Shown: positions 35,401 through 48,130, counted from the first letter of the stretch. The stretch: DNA of 64,000 bases from Scortum barcoo (GCA_023238725.1 CM041535.1:22439230-22503229), one strand, 5' to 3'. Notes: a model not told the origin generated them from the sequence alone. A program made the numbers and translations.

Positions 35401-37782
35401 AATTGAGGTTTGTTTGGAATTCAATATCAGTTTTTGCTAACTTGGTTTAAAATGTTAACCCCACTACCCCAGTTTCTTTTTTTTCTCCTACAGTAGTGAC
35501 AATAATGTCATCCAATCACACACAGTGAAACGAGAATTTCTCCTCATGTTCTCCCACAGCTTCATGGATGCTCAATCTTTCAAATGTTTTACACAAAACA
35601 CAGTCATCTTTGCACGACATACTGTACGTTCTGTTTGCTCCACTTTCTTGTAATGTTGCTCGTTTCCCCCTGTTCTTATCATGTCCTACATTTATTAACG
35701 TGTTCTGCGAATAGTTGCTGCTCCAGTGACTAAAATTCCCAGAAGGCTCTTTAAAGACAAACATTCACACCCTCAAGATTCTTTCTGTAAAACCATTTCT
35801 CTTCGCTTCAGGTGTGGACTTGCAACATAAACACATATCATCCATGAGTAAGTATCCAGCATTCTTGAACACATTCGTCTCTAAATCATTTCTTCTACCA
35901 TCAGCTCCACTGTAATCTGTTTAATGATCATCTAACAGTTTCTTCTTTTAATGAGTTGTACAGAAAATGGGACATTTCTAGTCCACTGGTCTTTAAGTCT
36001 AGACGGAGCCAACGGTAGCCTCTGAGATAAATCTCACATCACTGATTTTAAACAAACTAACAGGGCTGCTCTCCAGTACAGCGACAAAAGCCCACAGCCA
36101 CAAACTTATGTCACTCTCAGCTTTTGTTTGCCACCAACCGTCACTGAGACAACTGTCAGTTGTTTGCTTGCATCCACTTGAGGGATAAAGGCTCCACACC
36201 CAGAGACCAGAGACCACAGGGCTAAAATGTCAGCAACGTTTTAACCCCTCAACAACGTTAACATTTCGTGAATGTTAAGGTCTGGAAGCACAGCTGCCAC
36301 TCAAATCTGAAGCATCTACTTTGTATTCACACTTATCATTTACATGGGGCCCTTTTTTCAGGATGCCCCCAAACATCAGACACCAGTCAGACGGTCGCTG
36401 GCTAACTAAGATTGAAAGATCTGCAACAACTGACTGTCTCTATCTGTGAATATTCAGAGCTGATCTCCCGGCCCCCCCCCCAAGTCACACACACACGTAA
36501 TGCTGTCAGGTTACACTTGAGCCGCACCAAAAGGCATCTGAAACGAGCCCGGGCCAGACGCAGCCAAATGTCACAAACCATCACTCAGTGATGAGTCTGT
36601 CTCCCAATCCTGTCATCATGCAGCGCAGCCAGGAACGTATGAGTGAGAGGGATCCAATATAAACACCATGCTCAGCTTCGGTTAATGCAGTAATGATCCG
36701 TTGGAGGACTTTAATGTCAGTGTGTAGTGTAGTGTTCTGCAACCTGCTCTATTATCTGCAGACTTTTGATCTCTGCCCTTGGAAACTATTATCGATCATT
36801 TGTTGTCTGACAACATTTTTCTTCAGCCTTTTATGGTCTTTGGACAACCATTTCTATTGAGTAAATTTCAAGAAGTTCACACTCTGACAAGCTCTTGTAC
36901 AGCTTGTTTGTAGCAGTCCTGTGCTGATTGGACACAAGTGAGCATCAAAGTCTGCTACGACTTGCCTTTTCTTCTTCATAACACTACATCTAAGAAAGTG
37001 AATTTTATTTTAATGATTATTCCACACTATTTTAAAAGAAAGGAAGCAAGTCAGTTCATTCAGTATACATCCTTTCATCCCTGGCAAACTTCTAACTGAG
37101 CAGCCCTTTATAGAAAAGTCTTTGTAAATCAGCAGACCAGAAAAAAAGCCTCGCAATGCAGTAAAATCCAGGTTTGTTTATCCTATTTAGACTCACACAG
37201 ATGACCTCTGACCTCTCAGCAGAGTTCACACAGCTTTCACGTGTGACAGACAGGTGATGATGAACAGCTTATTCTGACATACGGCTTATTTTGTTACACT
37301 AACTTTTTCAGAGTGGCAAAGCTCTACGTTATTAGGTCCTGTCGTGGTCTAGAGGGCACAGAACAGAGGCCGTTTTCATCCTCAAAACAGAACAGAAGCA
37401 GAAAACATCCCCCTATTTTGTTGATGTGAGCTCATGGTAACTTTTTTTCAGCCACTTGTGGTCAAGCTCTCTCTGCAGCTCGCCCGTTAACAGATCATCT
37501 GTCAGACATGATGTGCGGAAACACTACAGTGTTGTATGAGATGTATGAGAACAGAGATGCCCTTTAAACAGGGGTCACAAAACAGCCTGAAAATACGCAA
37601 ACACGTCACAACTCAAATTGGGAAGGGACTTTCACTTGAAAGTCAAACATTTGAATTTTCTTGTTTTGTATAATCCCCGCCACAGCATTATATTGTATGT
37701 AGGGAAATAAAATCACAAAGCCTTTTGCCCCTCAGCTCACCGTCATCTCACACAGTTTAAGTGAAATAAAAATAGCTCGTAC
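32470..37782 (-). other. trim36 intron 8
   Basis: A 5.3-kb intron. A CT-rich stretch runs from about 33000 to 33500, and short C-runs occur at 32991-33002, 34120-34128 and 36473-36481. The largest open frames here are by-products of the CT-rich sequence. No exon, RNA gene or clear transposon was recognised. Confidence 0.7.
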
Positions 37783-37904
37783 CTCCTCCAAAACACATCT
37801 CCTTGAGCAGAGTTTCCTCTCTGGATGTGTCGAGCACAAACTCGTCAAAGCAGGGGTCAGCTGAAGGGTGGAAGGTCCTCAGAGACTCTGTGGCCTTCTG
37901 GATC
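37783..37904 (-). CDS. trim36: trim36 exon 8 (COS region)
   Basis: A 122-nt exon, acceptor TTTTCAG before 37904, donor GTACGA from 37782. It completes the arginine codon from exon 7 and reads IQKATESLRTFHPSADPCFD, then EFVLDTSREETLLKEM, where human has IQKATESLKSFRPAAQTSFE. In class I TRIMs this stretch forms the COS box, which mediates microtubule association. It ends one base into a codon, matching exon 9. Confidence 0.94.
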
Positions 37905-39509
37905 CTGAAAACATACAAGACAGACGCATAATGATGAAATCTTTATCAGTGGAGGCTTATCTTATAAAAACCTATTTTATTTATATTGACTGCAGGAGAA
38001 ACCTGCACAGGTCACAGTATCATGCTCTCTGGAGTGAAAAGGTTGATTATCCAAAGCTGCTAATGGAATTAATTATCAATGAGTCAATTAGTCAGCTTAG
38101 GGCAGAAGACTCTCTGCTAAGTTTGGTAACGTCTCTGCACGTGACGGTGTGTTCCTGACACACTCCAGTCACCCAAACACATAATCAGATTGATGCTCTC
38201 AACACTAAAATAAACAAGACCAAATCCCACTTATGAAATCCACAGGGAGAGAAAAAGGCATCGCTGGTAATGATAAACTGCGTGTGGGCAGCACAGCGAG
38301 TCACAACAGACCCATTATTAATGATAAGGTTTAGCTGCTGTAATTTGTAATGCATTTATATCTGCTAATTATCATAAACCAGAGTAAACTGTCATATGAA
38401 TAATTAAACAGCTTAGCAGTTCGGGATCGAAGTGGTTAAAGCTGTGAATTACAGCCTCCGTCAGGCGTGACTTAGCTTCCTGTTATCAGGTTGATGGAGG
38501 ACAACAACAAGACACCAGAGAGACGCTTAAGTGCTCCGTTCCACTATTCTACAGTAAATTGTTGTGATTCCCATCAACACTGACTCTGGGGTTTTAAGAG
38601 TTATTTCAGAGAATTAGAACTATTTATTTACATATATCCTGGTATATTTGTTATTAAGTTGGCCATCAATGATTAAGATTGCTTACTGTATCGATGCTAA
38701 CCTTGAGCTTTTACTTAATTAGAAAAATCTCTGGCTTCTACCGTATAAAGCAGGTTTGTTCATGTAAAGACAGGTGACAAATTAAAGAAAAAAACAACAT
38801 TAAGTGTTTTGGCGAGGCGCTTTAATAAGCTTTAATACTCTTTGGCATTAATTCTCCAAGTCTCCCAGCTCTACTGGAGGGATGAACACTGTCCTTCCAA
38901 AAGATATTCCCTAATTTGGTGTTTTGATGATGTTGGTGCAGAGAAGTGTTTCATCACAGGATAAAGGTGATCTCTCTGAAAAACTTTGTATTGATTTGCA
39001 GTGAGCACAACAGAGCCACCAGATCTGCAGCCTCCTGTTTGTTTATTATAAATACAGATACAACTTTTGGGATTTTGGTCATTATAATACTCTGATTACA
39101 AAAGGTGAAATCTGGAAAAATAATATCATGTGTTAGTATTTTTAACATTCAAAATGCTAATCTGTTTCCTCTAGACTCTGCTGGCACGCTGTGATCAGAT
39201 TTGATTGACATCGCTGGAGAGACATGAAAACAACCCCACGACTGTCATCACACTTCGGCTCAAATGTTTCTTGATTTGGATTTCTGACATGACATCCCCG
39301 TCAGTCCTGCCACTCGTCAAACCAGTGACAAAAACACAGACATGTTGAAATCTCTCATATAAAACCAAAACCGTTTCTTCTTTCTTAACTTTTCTCCAAC
39401 TGTTCCAGCTGATTGAAACGAACGTCTTCTACAATTCTTAAGCAAAGTATCACCTTTAATACAAGTTCAAATCTTGTGAAAAATGACCGTCAGCATCACT
39501 CAGCTCTAC
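37905..39509 (-). other. trim36 intron 7
   Basis: A 1.6-kb intron. It holds a Tc1-like transposase remnant at 38840-39025; otherwise AT-rich without recognisable content. Confidence 0.75.
38840..39025 (-). mobile_element. Tc1/mariner-like transposase remnant, internally deleted
   Basis: Read on the minus strand, it encodes pieces of the fish Tc1-like transposase end: a stretch close to SLQINTKFF, then after a jump SSKHQIREYLLEGQCSSLQ. On the plus strand the text ctactggagggatgaacac and gataaaggtgatctctctg is that of this common family. The segment that should carry the catalytic DDE residues between these pieces is absent (join near 38945). No terminal inverted repeats were recognised and frame is broken, so the copy is dead. 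Confidence 0.75.
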
Positions 39510-39625
39510 CTGGTGTGTAGCTGCTTTGCTGTCTGTACGAAGCAGGACTGATCCGTCTCCTTCAGCACCTCCTGAGCGTAGCCCACCAGACCGCTGTTCT
39601 CCAGCATGCCCTGGTACTCCTCCAC
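39510..39625 (-). CDS. trim36: trim36 exon 7 (end of coiled coil / COS)
   Basis: A 116-nt exon, acceptor TTCCAG before 39625, donor GTAGAG from 39509. It encodes VEEYQGMLENSGLVGYAQEV, then LKETDQSCFVQTAKQLHTR, almost identical to human TRIM36 (MEEYQGLLENNGLVGYAQEV). This is among the most conserved parts of the class I TRIM family. It ends two bases into the arginine codon finished by exon 8. Confidence 0.96.
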
Positions 39626-39876
39626 CTGGAAAATATTTTTTTTAAATGTCAGAGCATTTGTAATTACAATCATTAAAACTGCCTTTGATTGTTTCAACCC
39701 AAATGTGACACAGCAAGGAAGTCATTACATCATTCACTACTCATTCACTATTCAAGCACTCTTCAAGCACTCTTCAAATGTTCTTAATATAAATGTGAAT
39801 ATGGTGAGTAAATGAGGTGTGTATGTATGTAGGAGGACAGTCAACAGAAATGAAATTGGGTCCTGGTTTTTCATAC
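39626..39876 (-). other. trim36 intron 6
   Basis: A 251-bp intron between coiled-coil exons; no other content. Confidence 0.85.
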
Positions 39877-40014
39877 CTGGCCCTTGAGCTGGTCCAGGCG
39901 TCGGTTTCGAGACTGTTCGATGGACCTCAGCATCTCAGATTTCCTCTCCTGCAGCGTCTCAAACAGACGCCCAAAGTGCTCACTGGCTCGACGCTCTGCT
40001 AGCTGCCCGTTTTC
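39877..40014 (-). CDS. trim36: trim36 exon 6 (coiled coil)
   Basis: A 138-nt phase-0 exon, acceptor TTAAAG before 40014, donor GTATGA from 39876. It reads ENGQLAERRASEHFGRLFET, then LQERKSEMLRSIEQSRNRRL and DQLKGQ. The heptad-like leucine and charged pattern fits the TRIM coiled coil (human has NGERAKEE, HFEKLFEVLEERKS), which drives antiparallel dimerisation. Confidence 0.93.
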
Positions 40015-41199
40015 CTTTAAGATGATAGAAGATGATTATTTTCATCAATTGGTACACGCATCCCCAAATGCACACATGTACTAAAAGCATTTCATCAGAA
40101 GGGTCGAGGCTGCCTGGGCGCATCATCGGGACATTATTGTCTCGATGATGATGGGTGGGCGGTCTCCTTGTTTTCCATCCTTACAACAATAGCGTGGTAA
40201 TACTGACAGTTCACTCTATTGAACTATGATTGATCAACATCATGATTTTTGTTTTGTTGGATTAAAACTTACAGTAACTAAAACAGTTAAAGTTTTAGTT
40301 TATACTGTACACCGCACCCATTTTTAGGTAATATTTAACGAACATTTAACAGCTTCAAAGTTCACGCTACATTACTTAAGTACATAAAGAGAAAGATCAG
40401 CAGACCCAAAAGAAAGTATAGTATAGATATCAGTCATACACACTCCTTTTGCAAACATCAAAAGCATAGGAGAATTTAATGCTACCCATTCAGGACCAGC
40501 ATCAAAGTAAAAGAGGAACAAACTCGGAGGCCGAAACCCAGACATGCATGTGAGACATTAGCAGGCAAATCCTGTGTTTCCTTGTTTGGGTGGTTTGCAT
40601 GTTGTTTGTTTAGGGACCTTCCTTATTCGTACACACTGAACACGTAATTGTTCCTAAACTTCACTGGCCGGTTTTATGAAAGCTTCATTATGTGAGAACA
40701 GAGTTTCGCTCATTCAGCTTTCGGGAACTTGCAAATCAACTTTATTTTGAAGGGGGGATGAGTGCGGCGATTTGCTGTTTTTTCACGGGGTTAGGAAAGA
40801 TTTTATGAGTTGTTGCTATAACTAACAAAAAGCCTCTTGAAGGAGTAGAGGTGGTTAAAGACCAGAGAGGGTCGGTCTAAAATGAGAAAATGGAAGAGAA
40901 AATAAATGAAAAAACATGAATAAATTACAGAAGTGCTTATTTTAGATAATGGCTTAGTGAGACATTAAATCCAGTCCTTTTGCTTGCTGTCTGAGTTAAA
41001 TGTAAGCAGCGTACTGTAAATGTAAATTCTTAAGAGCAATTTTATCTGTTGGCAAATAAACAATGAAAAAAGGACAATAAATGAATTTAAGGTTTTAAAA
41101 ATCAAACAGAAACTGCTCCAAAATGTTACAACTGCCTCTGCAGAGTGATAAAGGATGTTGGAGCTGCAGAGCTGCAGCAGAGTGAGCCAGCTCTCTCAC
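40015..41199 (-). other. trim36 intron 5
   Basis: A 1.2-kb intron, nothing recognised. Confidence 0.8.
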
Positions 41200-41295
41200 C
41201 TCGGTCTGACTGATGAGCAGCTCGAGCTCAGTAATCTGAGTCCTGACCTGGTCCTCTTTGCTGATTAGGTAATGGATACTCTTGGCCAGCTTCTC
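41200..41295 (-). CDS. trim36: trim36 exon 5 (coiled coil start)
   Basis: A 96-nt, 32-codon phase-0 exon, acceptor CACCAG before 41295, donor GTGAGA from 41199. It encodes EKLAKSIHYLISKEDQVRTQ, then ITELELLISQTE, matching human EKLSKDIDYLIGKESQVKSQ. Confidence 0.94.
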
Positions 41296-42641
41296 CTGGT
41301 GAGAGAAAAGATCAGCAACATGTACGGTGAGTTTCAAAAGGTCCTTAACAATGAAGCCCGTCCACACAGCACCGAGGTGACAAATCATGAGGTATAATTT
41401 AAATAACTGTTACAAAAGGCATCAGTCCTTAACACGGCATGAACACAAAATCCATTACGATCTGTGCCATCTTAAACAGTGGATTTATAAATTGGTCCTT
41501 CTGTGCTCACATTACCATGTATCTGCTCAGACATGGGTCACAACATTTTCATCTCATTTTGCAATATTTACAACTGTAGCTGCAACCTGAAGTATTGATA
41601 AAAAGCTGTGGACGTGTGCAAAGTGTCATGTATGACCCTGTGTGTGATGCAGTGTGAGAGCCTGCCTGTGTGGGTGCAGCACGTCAAACAACATTCGCTT
41701 CAGTATCACAACGCTGTGACAGTGCATTACTGTTGAAAGCAGCTGAAACCCACACTACTTCCTGCCTGACGGCCGATTCCGGGACTGTCCGGGACATCCG
41801 ATACATCATCCAACAATTTGAAGACACAATGCGCACAAAATCATGGGGAACAAATGGTCTCATTAAATATTGAGCGCGGCACTGTTTGTGAAATTCAATC
41901 TGCTCGTCCGTGTTGACAGATTCTGCCTCGACATGTTGAACCACACAGCATCAAGTCCAACGAGCTGCAGTGTCCGTGCCAACAAGATTAAATTACTATT
42001 CGATACGTTTCACTTAAAGCGTACTCTGCTAAAAGGTCCGATGTTCTTTTGTGTTGTTTGGAGGGCCCATAGCAACAAAACATGCCTAAAACACAATCTC
42101 CTGACAGTCTTGTCTCCACATAAACTAATCCGAAACACTCAAACTGATTGAAATTAATTCTACTGAGTGGCAAAAATCTGATGATCACACGCGAGGCCAA
42201 TTAGTTTTAACTCCGTTAGCCAATCTGGGTTTCAGTTTCCAAACAAAGACAGGTTGATATCTACAGTCTGGTGCATGCCAGCACAGGTACGGGTCAGGCA
42301 TTAATATTCCAACAGGAGACGAGCGATTCGGGGACCAGTCTTCTGTAAACTAAAGATATTAATCACATATTATAAAAAGAGGGTTTAGCATCATGTGAGA
42401 ACGAGGACTTGCAAATTAAAACCTTTGCTTGGCTATGACTCTATTTCAAGTCTTTGTTAACAGAGGCTTTGTGTTAAAAGCTCAGTTTAATCTCTGTTAT
42501 CATAAACTTGGATTGTGTTACACTCCGAATCACTCACCAGTCACCAGATAACAACCAAACAAACTCCAGTGTGTTTGACTGACAACCCCCGACACGCTCA
42601 CGCCCACGAGTGTCTGTCCTTTTGGTGTCTGAATGTGGTAC
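41296..42641 (-). other. trim36 intron 4
   Basis: A 1.35-kb intron; open frames are short and unsupported. Confidence 0.8.
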
Positions 42642-42788
42642 CTTGAGGATCTTGTAGGCACTGCTCATGGACGTGACTTTGTGGTTGGCGTGGGATCCTC
42701 CCAGCTTGCACAAGTGACACACGGGTCGTCTGCAGACCTCACAGTACATGTTCACCTTCTCCATCTCGTGCTCCGGACACATGAGCAC
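42642..42788 (-). CDS. trim36: trim36 exon 4 (B-box 2)
   Basis: A 147-nt, 49-codon phase-0 exon, acceptor ATCTCAG before 42788, donor GTACCA from 42641. It encodes VLMCPEHEMEKVNMYCEVCR, then RPVCHLCKLGGSHANHKVTS and MSSAYKILK. The cysteine and histidine ligands of a B-box type 2 zinc finger are visible in CPEH, CEVC, CHLC and HANH. It begins at the junction with the GC-donor intron of exon 3. Confidence 0.97.
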
Positions 42789-43554
42789 CTGAGATATTTA
42801 AAAGAACGGCAGTGAGTTAAAAAAATCACAGACAAAACACACACACTTGTATTTTAATAGCTTTTAACTTTACAGTAATCAAAAACTAGCTGAAGTGAAA
42901 GAGGAAGATGACTTAACTAGCTAAAAGCACTAGACAGCTCTCTTCGAGCCATTTCCTGGAGTGTCTGAAAATAGATTTTCGCTGCTAAGATCCTCATCAG
43001 AATGTATCCGGGACAGCGTTTAGCTGTTTGATCAACAAAAGGACGAAGCCAGTAACTCCAACAACAACAACAGCACTTCACATTTTGAAAGATTTTTGCC
43101 TTTCCAGTCAGGTCTTAACAGGAGAAGATGTAGAGAAATGTGTAATATATAATGAATTAAACGCTGTTTATTCTGTGGAGCAGCTCACTTGCGTGAATAT
43201 TTCTTTTGTATGATTTAGGGTTTTAAGTCAACCAATCAGAGGCCTAAACACGATGAAGACACATTCCTGCAACAATTCATGATTTGGAAAATCAGACAGT
43301 GACAGATTTCCAGCAGTCAGGTTCATCTTCAGTATTGATTCCTTTTCAAATATTTCCAAAATTTAAACCACTTAAAAGATCTAAATATGCTGATGTTTGT
43401 TTGTTGATGTTATTTCTGACTCAAGTGACAACTTATCTCCTGAGATGTTCAAAGTCCACATAAAGTACAGTGTTGTTTCTGTGTCTTTGAGTCTTTAATA
43501 ACAGATAGAGGAGAAAGAGAAGTAAAGCCTTCCCCAGGCACTGAGGGTACTTGC
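42789..43554 (-). other. trim36 intron 3, GC-AG type
   Basis: A 766-bp intron whose 5' end, read on the minus strand, is CCCAAG|GCAAGT (GC at 43554-43553) instead of GT. It ends in a normal CTCAG at 42789. The exon phases (0/0) and the conserved FRPK-(V/I)LMCPEHE junction require this boundary. The surrounding AAG|GCAAGT is the usual strong context of natural GC donors. Confidence 0.85.
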
Positions 43555-43901
43555 CTTGGGCCTAAAATTTGTGGTGGGGCCGACGTACTCGTGCTGAGCT
43601 TTGGGCGTGCCCCAGGGGTGGTGCAGCTTGAAGCACTCGTTGCAGTAGCTCGCCTTGCAGTCCATACAGCTCTTGGTGGCCTCCTGCACCTGCGGAGGCT
43701 TGCAGATGTTGCACATGATTGCGACGGCGGCGCGGGCGGCCTGCCGGTAACGCTCGACGATGCTCTCCAGGGTGAAGTTACGGAACAGCATGCTGATGCC
43801 GCGCTCACCGAGGTCGATGTCGTGCTGGCAGCCCGGGCATGGGATGGTAGTGACTCGGGGGGTCACGGACCCTCTGCGCCACCCCGGGGACGAGATGGAG
43901 C
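43555..43901 (-). CDS. trim36: trim36 exon 3 (end of RING, B-box 1)
   Basis: A 347-nt exon, acceptor CTCCAG before 43901, donor GCAAGT from 43554 (GC type). It encodes PGWRRGSVTPRVTTIPCPGC, QHDIDLGERGISMLFRNFTL and ESIVERYRQAARAAVAIMCN. B-box 1 follows (CNICKPPQVQEATKSCMDCK, ASYCNECFKLHHPWGTPKAQ), then HEYVGPTTNFRPK. Zinc-ligand cysteines and histidines are all present. CPGC supplies the last RING pair, after an insertion between exons 2 and 3 typical of the TRIM36/46 type RING. Confidence 0.96.
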
Positions 43902-44606
43902 CTGGAGGAGAGCGCAGGAAGACGAGTGAGAAAAGGTTTTGTACTACGTTTGGAGCTTTGGGACACCCAGTTTCCAATCTTGCCTGAGGCCCTATTCTGA
44001 GATTTGAACAATAATGTCCTTTAACTTCAAATTACACTAAATGGATAGTTTCCAAGTCAAATAAGAGCCTTCAAAAATGTGAACCCCCATTTGTGTTGAA
44101 CAGAGTCTGGGCTGAGATTCACAAAAGCAGCATTACATCATGTGCATGACTTGCCAAGTATGATCTTAAAGGCAAAAATGCCTTTGATAACACACATGGA
44201 AATATCCAGCCTTCACAAATAGGGCCTCAGCATGTCTCCCTTTGTGCTTTATTCCCACAATGACCACTTCTCCATAAAAGACATGGAAGTATGGAGCAAA
44301 ACATCTGTACAGGCAATTTATTGAGCAGTCGTCATACAAGGGAATAAATCCAGGAGGAGAGACTTTCCAAGAGCACTGGGGCGGACTGAAGACTGATGAG
44401 ATACGGGATAGTCATGGAGGGGAGGGGTTGCATCCTCGGAGCTTATAGAGAATACACAGTCTGTATGAGAAATACACTCCAAGTCATTCAACATTTACCA
44501 TGGGAGTTTGGAGAATTTGAGTGCTCACAATGATCTGGACAAAAGAGGGTAATTTTATTTTCCCAAAATGAGTGATTAAGAAAATAAAATTATGACAAGC
44601 GATGGG

Positions 44607-44638
44607 TTTTTTTTTTTGTTTTTTTTTTTTTTTTTTTT
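44607..44638. repeat. Poly(T) tract
   Basis: A T-run of about 32 bases broken by one G, in trim36 intron 2. Confidence 0.85.
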
Positions 44639-47600
44639 AAAATCAAAGCAATGTGAACTGAACCAAAACTTGAAATAAAAATGATCTGCAGTTGAACTTT
44701 CATATTGCATGTCCAGTTCAATGCATCAACACTTATTTTCACAACGACAAAACTCCTCTTAAAGCGACGCTGCTTTCAAGAGTTTCTCACAATATTGTGC
44801 TTGTTACTGATGCGCTGGCATCGTAACAAGGCATCAACACAGTAACATGGAGGTGGAAACTGGTACACAAGGTCACATCACAGACGCAAGCGACGGGGTG
44901 GGGGAAAATCCCAAAAAACAGTTACCACACACTCAAACGAAGCCAGCAAACTCAAGTCACTACACGGCAAAATAAATGACAAAAATATTGCTTCACGTTT
45001 TTGGGGGACAGGGGACGCGAGGAGTGCTGGATTTATCTCAGTTTGAAAGCCAGAATTTCCACTTCTTTTCCGAGGACCTGGAAATTAAATCAAACACTCC
45101 TCAGGTAAGCGGAACACAGGAAAGAGCTATGTGAAAACAGCACTTTTGCAAAAGAAAAAAGGTGCAACTGAGGGAAAAGCAGTGGCAGAACAGCAAACAG
45201 ATAAAACTACGTGACACGGGGTGTGCAGCTGTGTGCATGCCGTGTGACGTGAGCAGGACTGAAGACTGTGATGGTGCGGGGACAGTTCGCTGCCTAGAGG
45301 CTAAATCTGTCTGCGATCGGACAACAAACTGAACTACTGAGCTTTGTTTGTCACACTTTGATTACGCTTTCTGATGGATTTCACATGATAAAACTTAAAT
45401 CAACGTTATAACACTGTGGTGTGACATTGTGATGAGAAACTTAGTGTGGCGATGGCGATGAAGGTGACATGGTCTTGTTAGGACAATCTAAGCCGTTGGG
45501 TGAATGTCTGGCAGAGACTTTGTATCTAAACCGATGAATGATGCAGAAGACCAGACAGCGACTCGGGTTCTCCGGTTAGGACGGCAGGTGTTAGCGAACA
45601 GGAAGCAGACAGGAGGTGCCTGCAGCAAAGTGTGTGTGTGTGTTTGTGTGCTGATTTGTGGATCTGCAGAGTCGAGGGCAGAAACTGACGAGTCATTGCA
45701 GAGGAAAAACGGGGCTTGGTTTGTTTCTTGTGCACAAATCATCAATCAGCCTGATGATTGAACGGTTTTGTGTTTCAGTGAGTCACGACAGAGACAATAT
45801 AGTTTTATTTTAAGTTAACATGATGATGTTTGCATATTTTATTTGAATTTAAAAAAATAAAAAAAAAAACTTAATATGGTCACACAGTTGAGGGAATCTT
45901 GTGTTGTGTCCAGGGACAGTTTATCATTTCGTTTATTTCTAAGTTTGGAGTTTGGATTATCTGAACATTATTTTACTATCCAAACATTTGTATTGAAATC
46001 CTGTTCTGTCAGTGGCTACCCAGGATGTGTTTGGATATAAAATCTGAATCTAATGTTAATCTATTCTTTTTTTATTTTTATTTTTTCCCTAAGAAAAAAG
46101 ACAACATCACATCTTCATTGTTTGCTGCTCCTATTATTGTCTAATCTTTGATGGGTATTAGTACAGAGATTTAGAAGAAATTCTCTTCTGTGCAACCAAC
46201 AAAGAAAAGAATGACTTTTTTCTTCTTAAAAATATCCACTGAGCATGTCAAATAAAAGCATTAGTTGGCCAACAAACCAGGCATTCAGTCTTGTTTCACT
46301 TGGCTGGCAATCTGACACTTCTCAATTCATCATACCCAAAATGATTAGAGGTAGGCTGAAACAGGCCTGTGTGCTTATAAACTCTTTCTGTAACACTAAT
46401 GACTGCTGAGTGAAGCATAAATGGCACCCTGAGGGCATAAAGATATCAGTCTGTATGAGCAAGTTAAGAATCTTAGCAAGCCCAAACATATTGTCGGGTT
46501 TCCAACAACAGAGACCAACAGTTCTCCATCTCAATAAAGCCGCTTTGCTCGCCACCGTGTTTTAGAAAATGAATGCAAAGCTTAGCTAGTGTACACACAC
46601 ATACACACACAGTGGGATGTCTGGGACACACACACACGCACACACACTCTGGGACATTCCTGTCCCATTTCAGCTCCTAGGAAACATCCTCACCCCTCTC
46701 TCACTAATTTTGGTCTCAGCTCCTTTCAGTTTCACGCCGAGGACTCTACCTCCTGTCGATTCTCATCTCTCCTAGTTTACTCTCGACTTGCCCCTATTTT
46801 AGTCGGCCTCTTCGTACGATGATTCATGTCGCTTAAAGGCTTTCACTGACCCCTTTTCCTTTTGCTCATTTTTTAACCTACTTAAAAAAATTAAAACACC
46901 AAAAAGACAACCTGAAGCATTTTGCCTCTTCTTGCCACCATCTTTAAATGCTTTTTTAAATCCAGGTTTTAAAAAAAAAAAAAAAACTTTTCATTTACAG
47001 GCTCAGTGGACATTTTTAAAAAGGTCGTCTGCCTTTTGATTTAAACTACCACGATGTAGCATTAAGTGTCTACCAGTGTGAGTCTGTATGGTTGAGGTTG
47101 CGAGGGCTAAAGTAGAGAAAAGGTAGAACCAAACTAGGGTTTCACAGGGGTTCTAGTAATACTGTACTCACTACTACAGCTACTCAAAACACGGAGCCCG
47201 CGTCTACCTCGACTTCCCAAACTTACGACCTTCGCACTGTGGCTGCAAGTAATGAACAGAGAAGTGAGGTGAGACCAACAAGAGAAAATGAAACAATCCA
47301 GAAGATGAAGTGATGTGTGAAACCAGTTATTTCTTTTCAACATCATGACATTTGAGAAAAAAAAGCCAACTCAAAAAGGAACTGAAAGAAAAAAAAAATG
47401 TTAAGAAATTAAATCTAATAATGTAGTTCAGAGTGAAATACAAAACAGTGCGCTTAAAGTGTACACACAGGATGTCAATGGTTATTAAAGCACAGTTAAT
47501 TTTTGATCTGTGCACTTATAAACATACAGTCTGCATTTGAATAACTTTTCAGGACTAAACGTGCTTTTAAAAAAAAATACAAGGCAACATTACTGCAATA

Positions 47601-47654
47601 CAAGCATACTTGTCAGACATGTTTCAGGTTCGGGTTTACAGTTTATATTAAAGG

Positions 47655-47850
47655 AATAGTTTAATAGTATTTTTGGGAAATGCAAGTATAGACTTTCTTG
47701 CTGGAAGATAGACATGAACAAAAAAATGACTGTACGCTAAATATGAAGCAGGAGACGGTTAGTTTAATAATTAAATATTAAAAAAGGAAACAAGAAAACT
47801 AGCTAGGTTAGCTCTGTCCAAAAGGTAAAAACATCCTCCTTCTGCCATTA
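47655..47850 (+). repeat. Interspersed fish repeat (aaaggaatagttt type)
   Basis: It opens with aaaggaatagtttaatag and tttttgggaaatgcaagt, and later has gtacgctaaatatgaagca and gctaggttagctctgtcc. This follows a short interspersed repeat that is abundant in percomorph fish (aaaggaatagtttgac... gctctgtccaaa). The copy is diverged and its ends are approximate. I recognise the sequence but not a firm class name. Confidence 0.6.
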
Positions 47851-47944
47851 CTACCCTACTACCGTTAAGATTAAACCAGATACAACTCTCGGCTTTAGCC
47901 TCAGTCTTTAATCAGTATATCTTATATGTAGCCATATGCATGTA

Positions 47945-48130
47945 TTTAGGACTGCCTCTACTGATTATTTTCTCAATTAATCCATTAATCGTTTGGTCTA
48001 TAAAATATTAGAAAACAGTGAAACAATACAATGTGTGATGACATCATCAAATATCACATTTTTGGAAACTTTGTTGGAAAAATACCTTTCTGTCGAGCGA
48101 CTAATCGTCTTAACATTACAGCTCTATATT
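47945..48130 (+). repeat. Interspersed fish repeat (cgattaatcg type), diverged copy
   Basis: The text gattattttctcaattaatc, then tcgtttggtctataaaat and agaaaacagtgaaacaa, later cgactaatcgtcttaac and attacagctcta, follows the two ends of a repeat widespread in teleosts, shortened in the middle. A fragment of the middle part lies at 28050-28180. Confidence 0.6.

Noticed and set aside
42642..43901. Assignment of the right gene to trim46
   Set aside because: The B-boxes and the GLVGYAQEVLKETDQ region look alike in both. LMCPEHE...NMYCEVCRRPVCHLCKLGG, DSGHDSGSEDAC and the exon 1 N-terminus fit TRIM36 clearly better.
43591..43929. 112-codon plus-strand open frame
   Set aside because: It is antisense to trim36 exon 3, where the zinc-finger reading on the minus strand is unambiguous.
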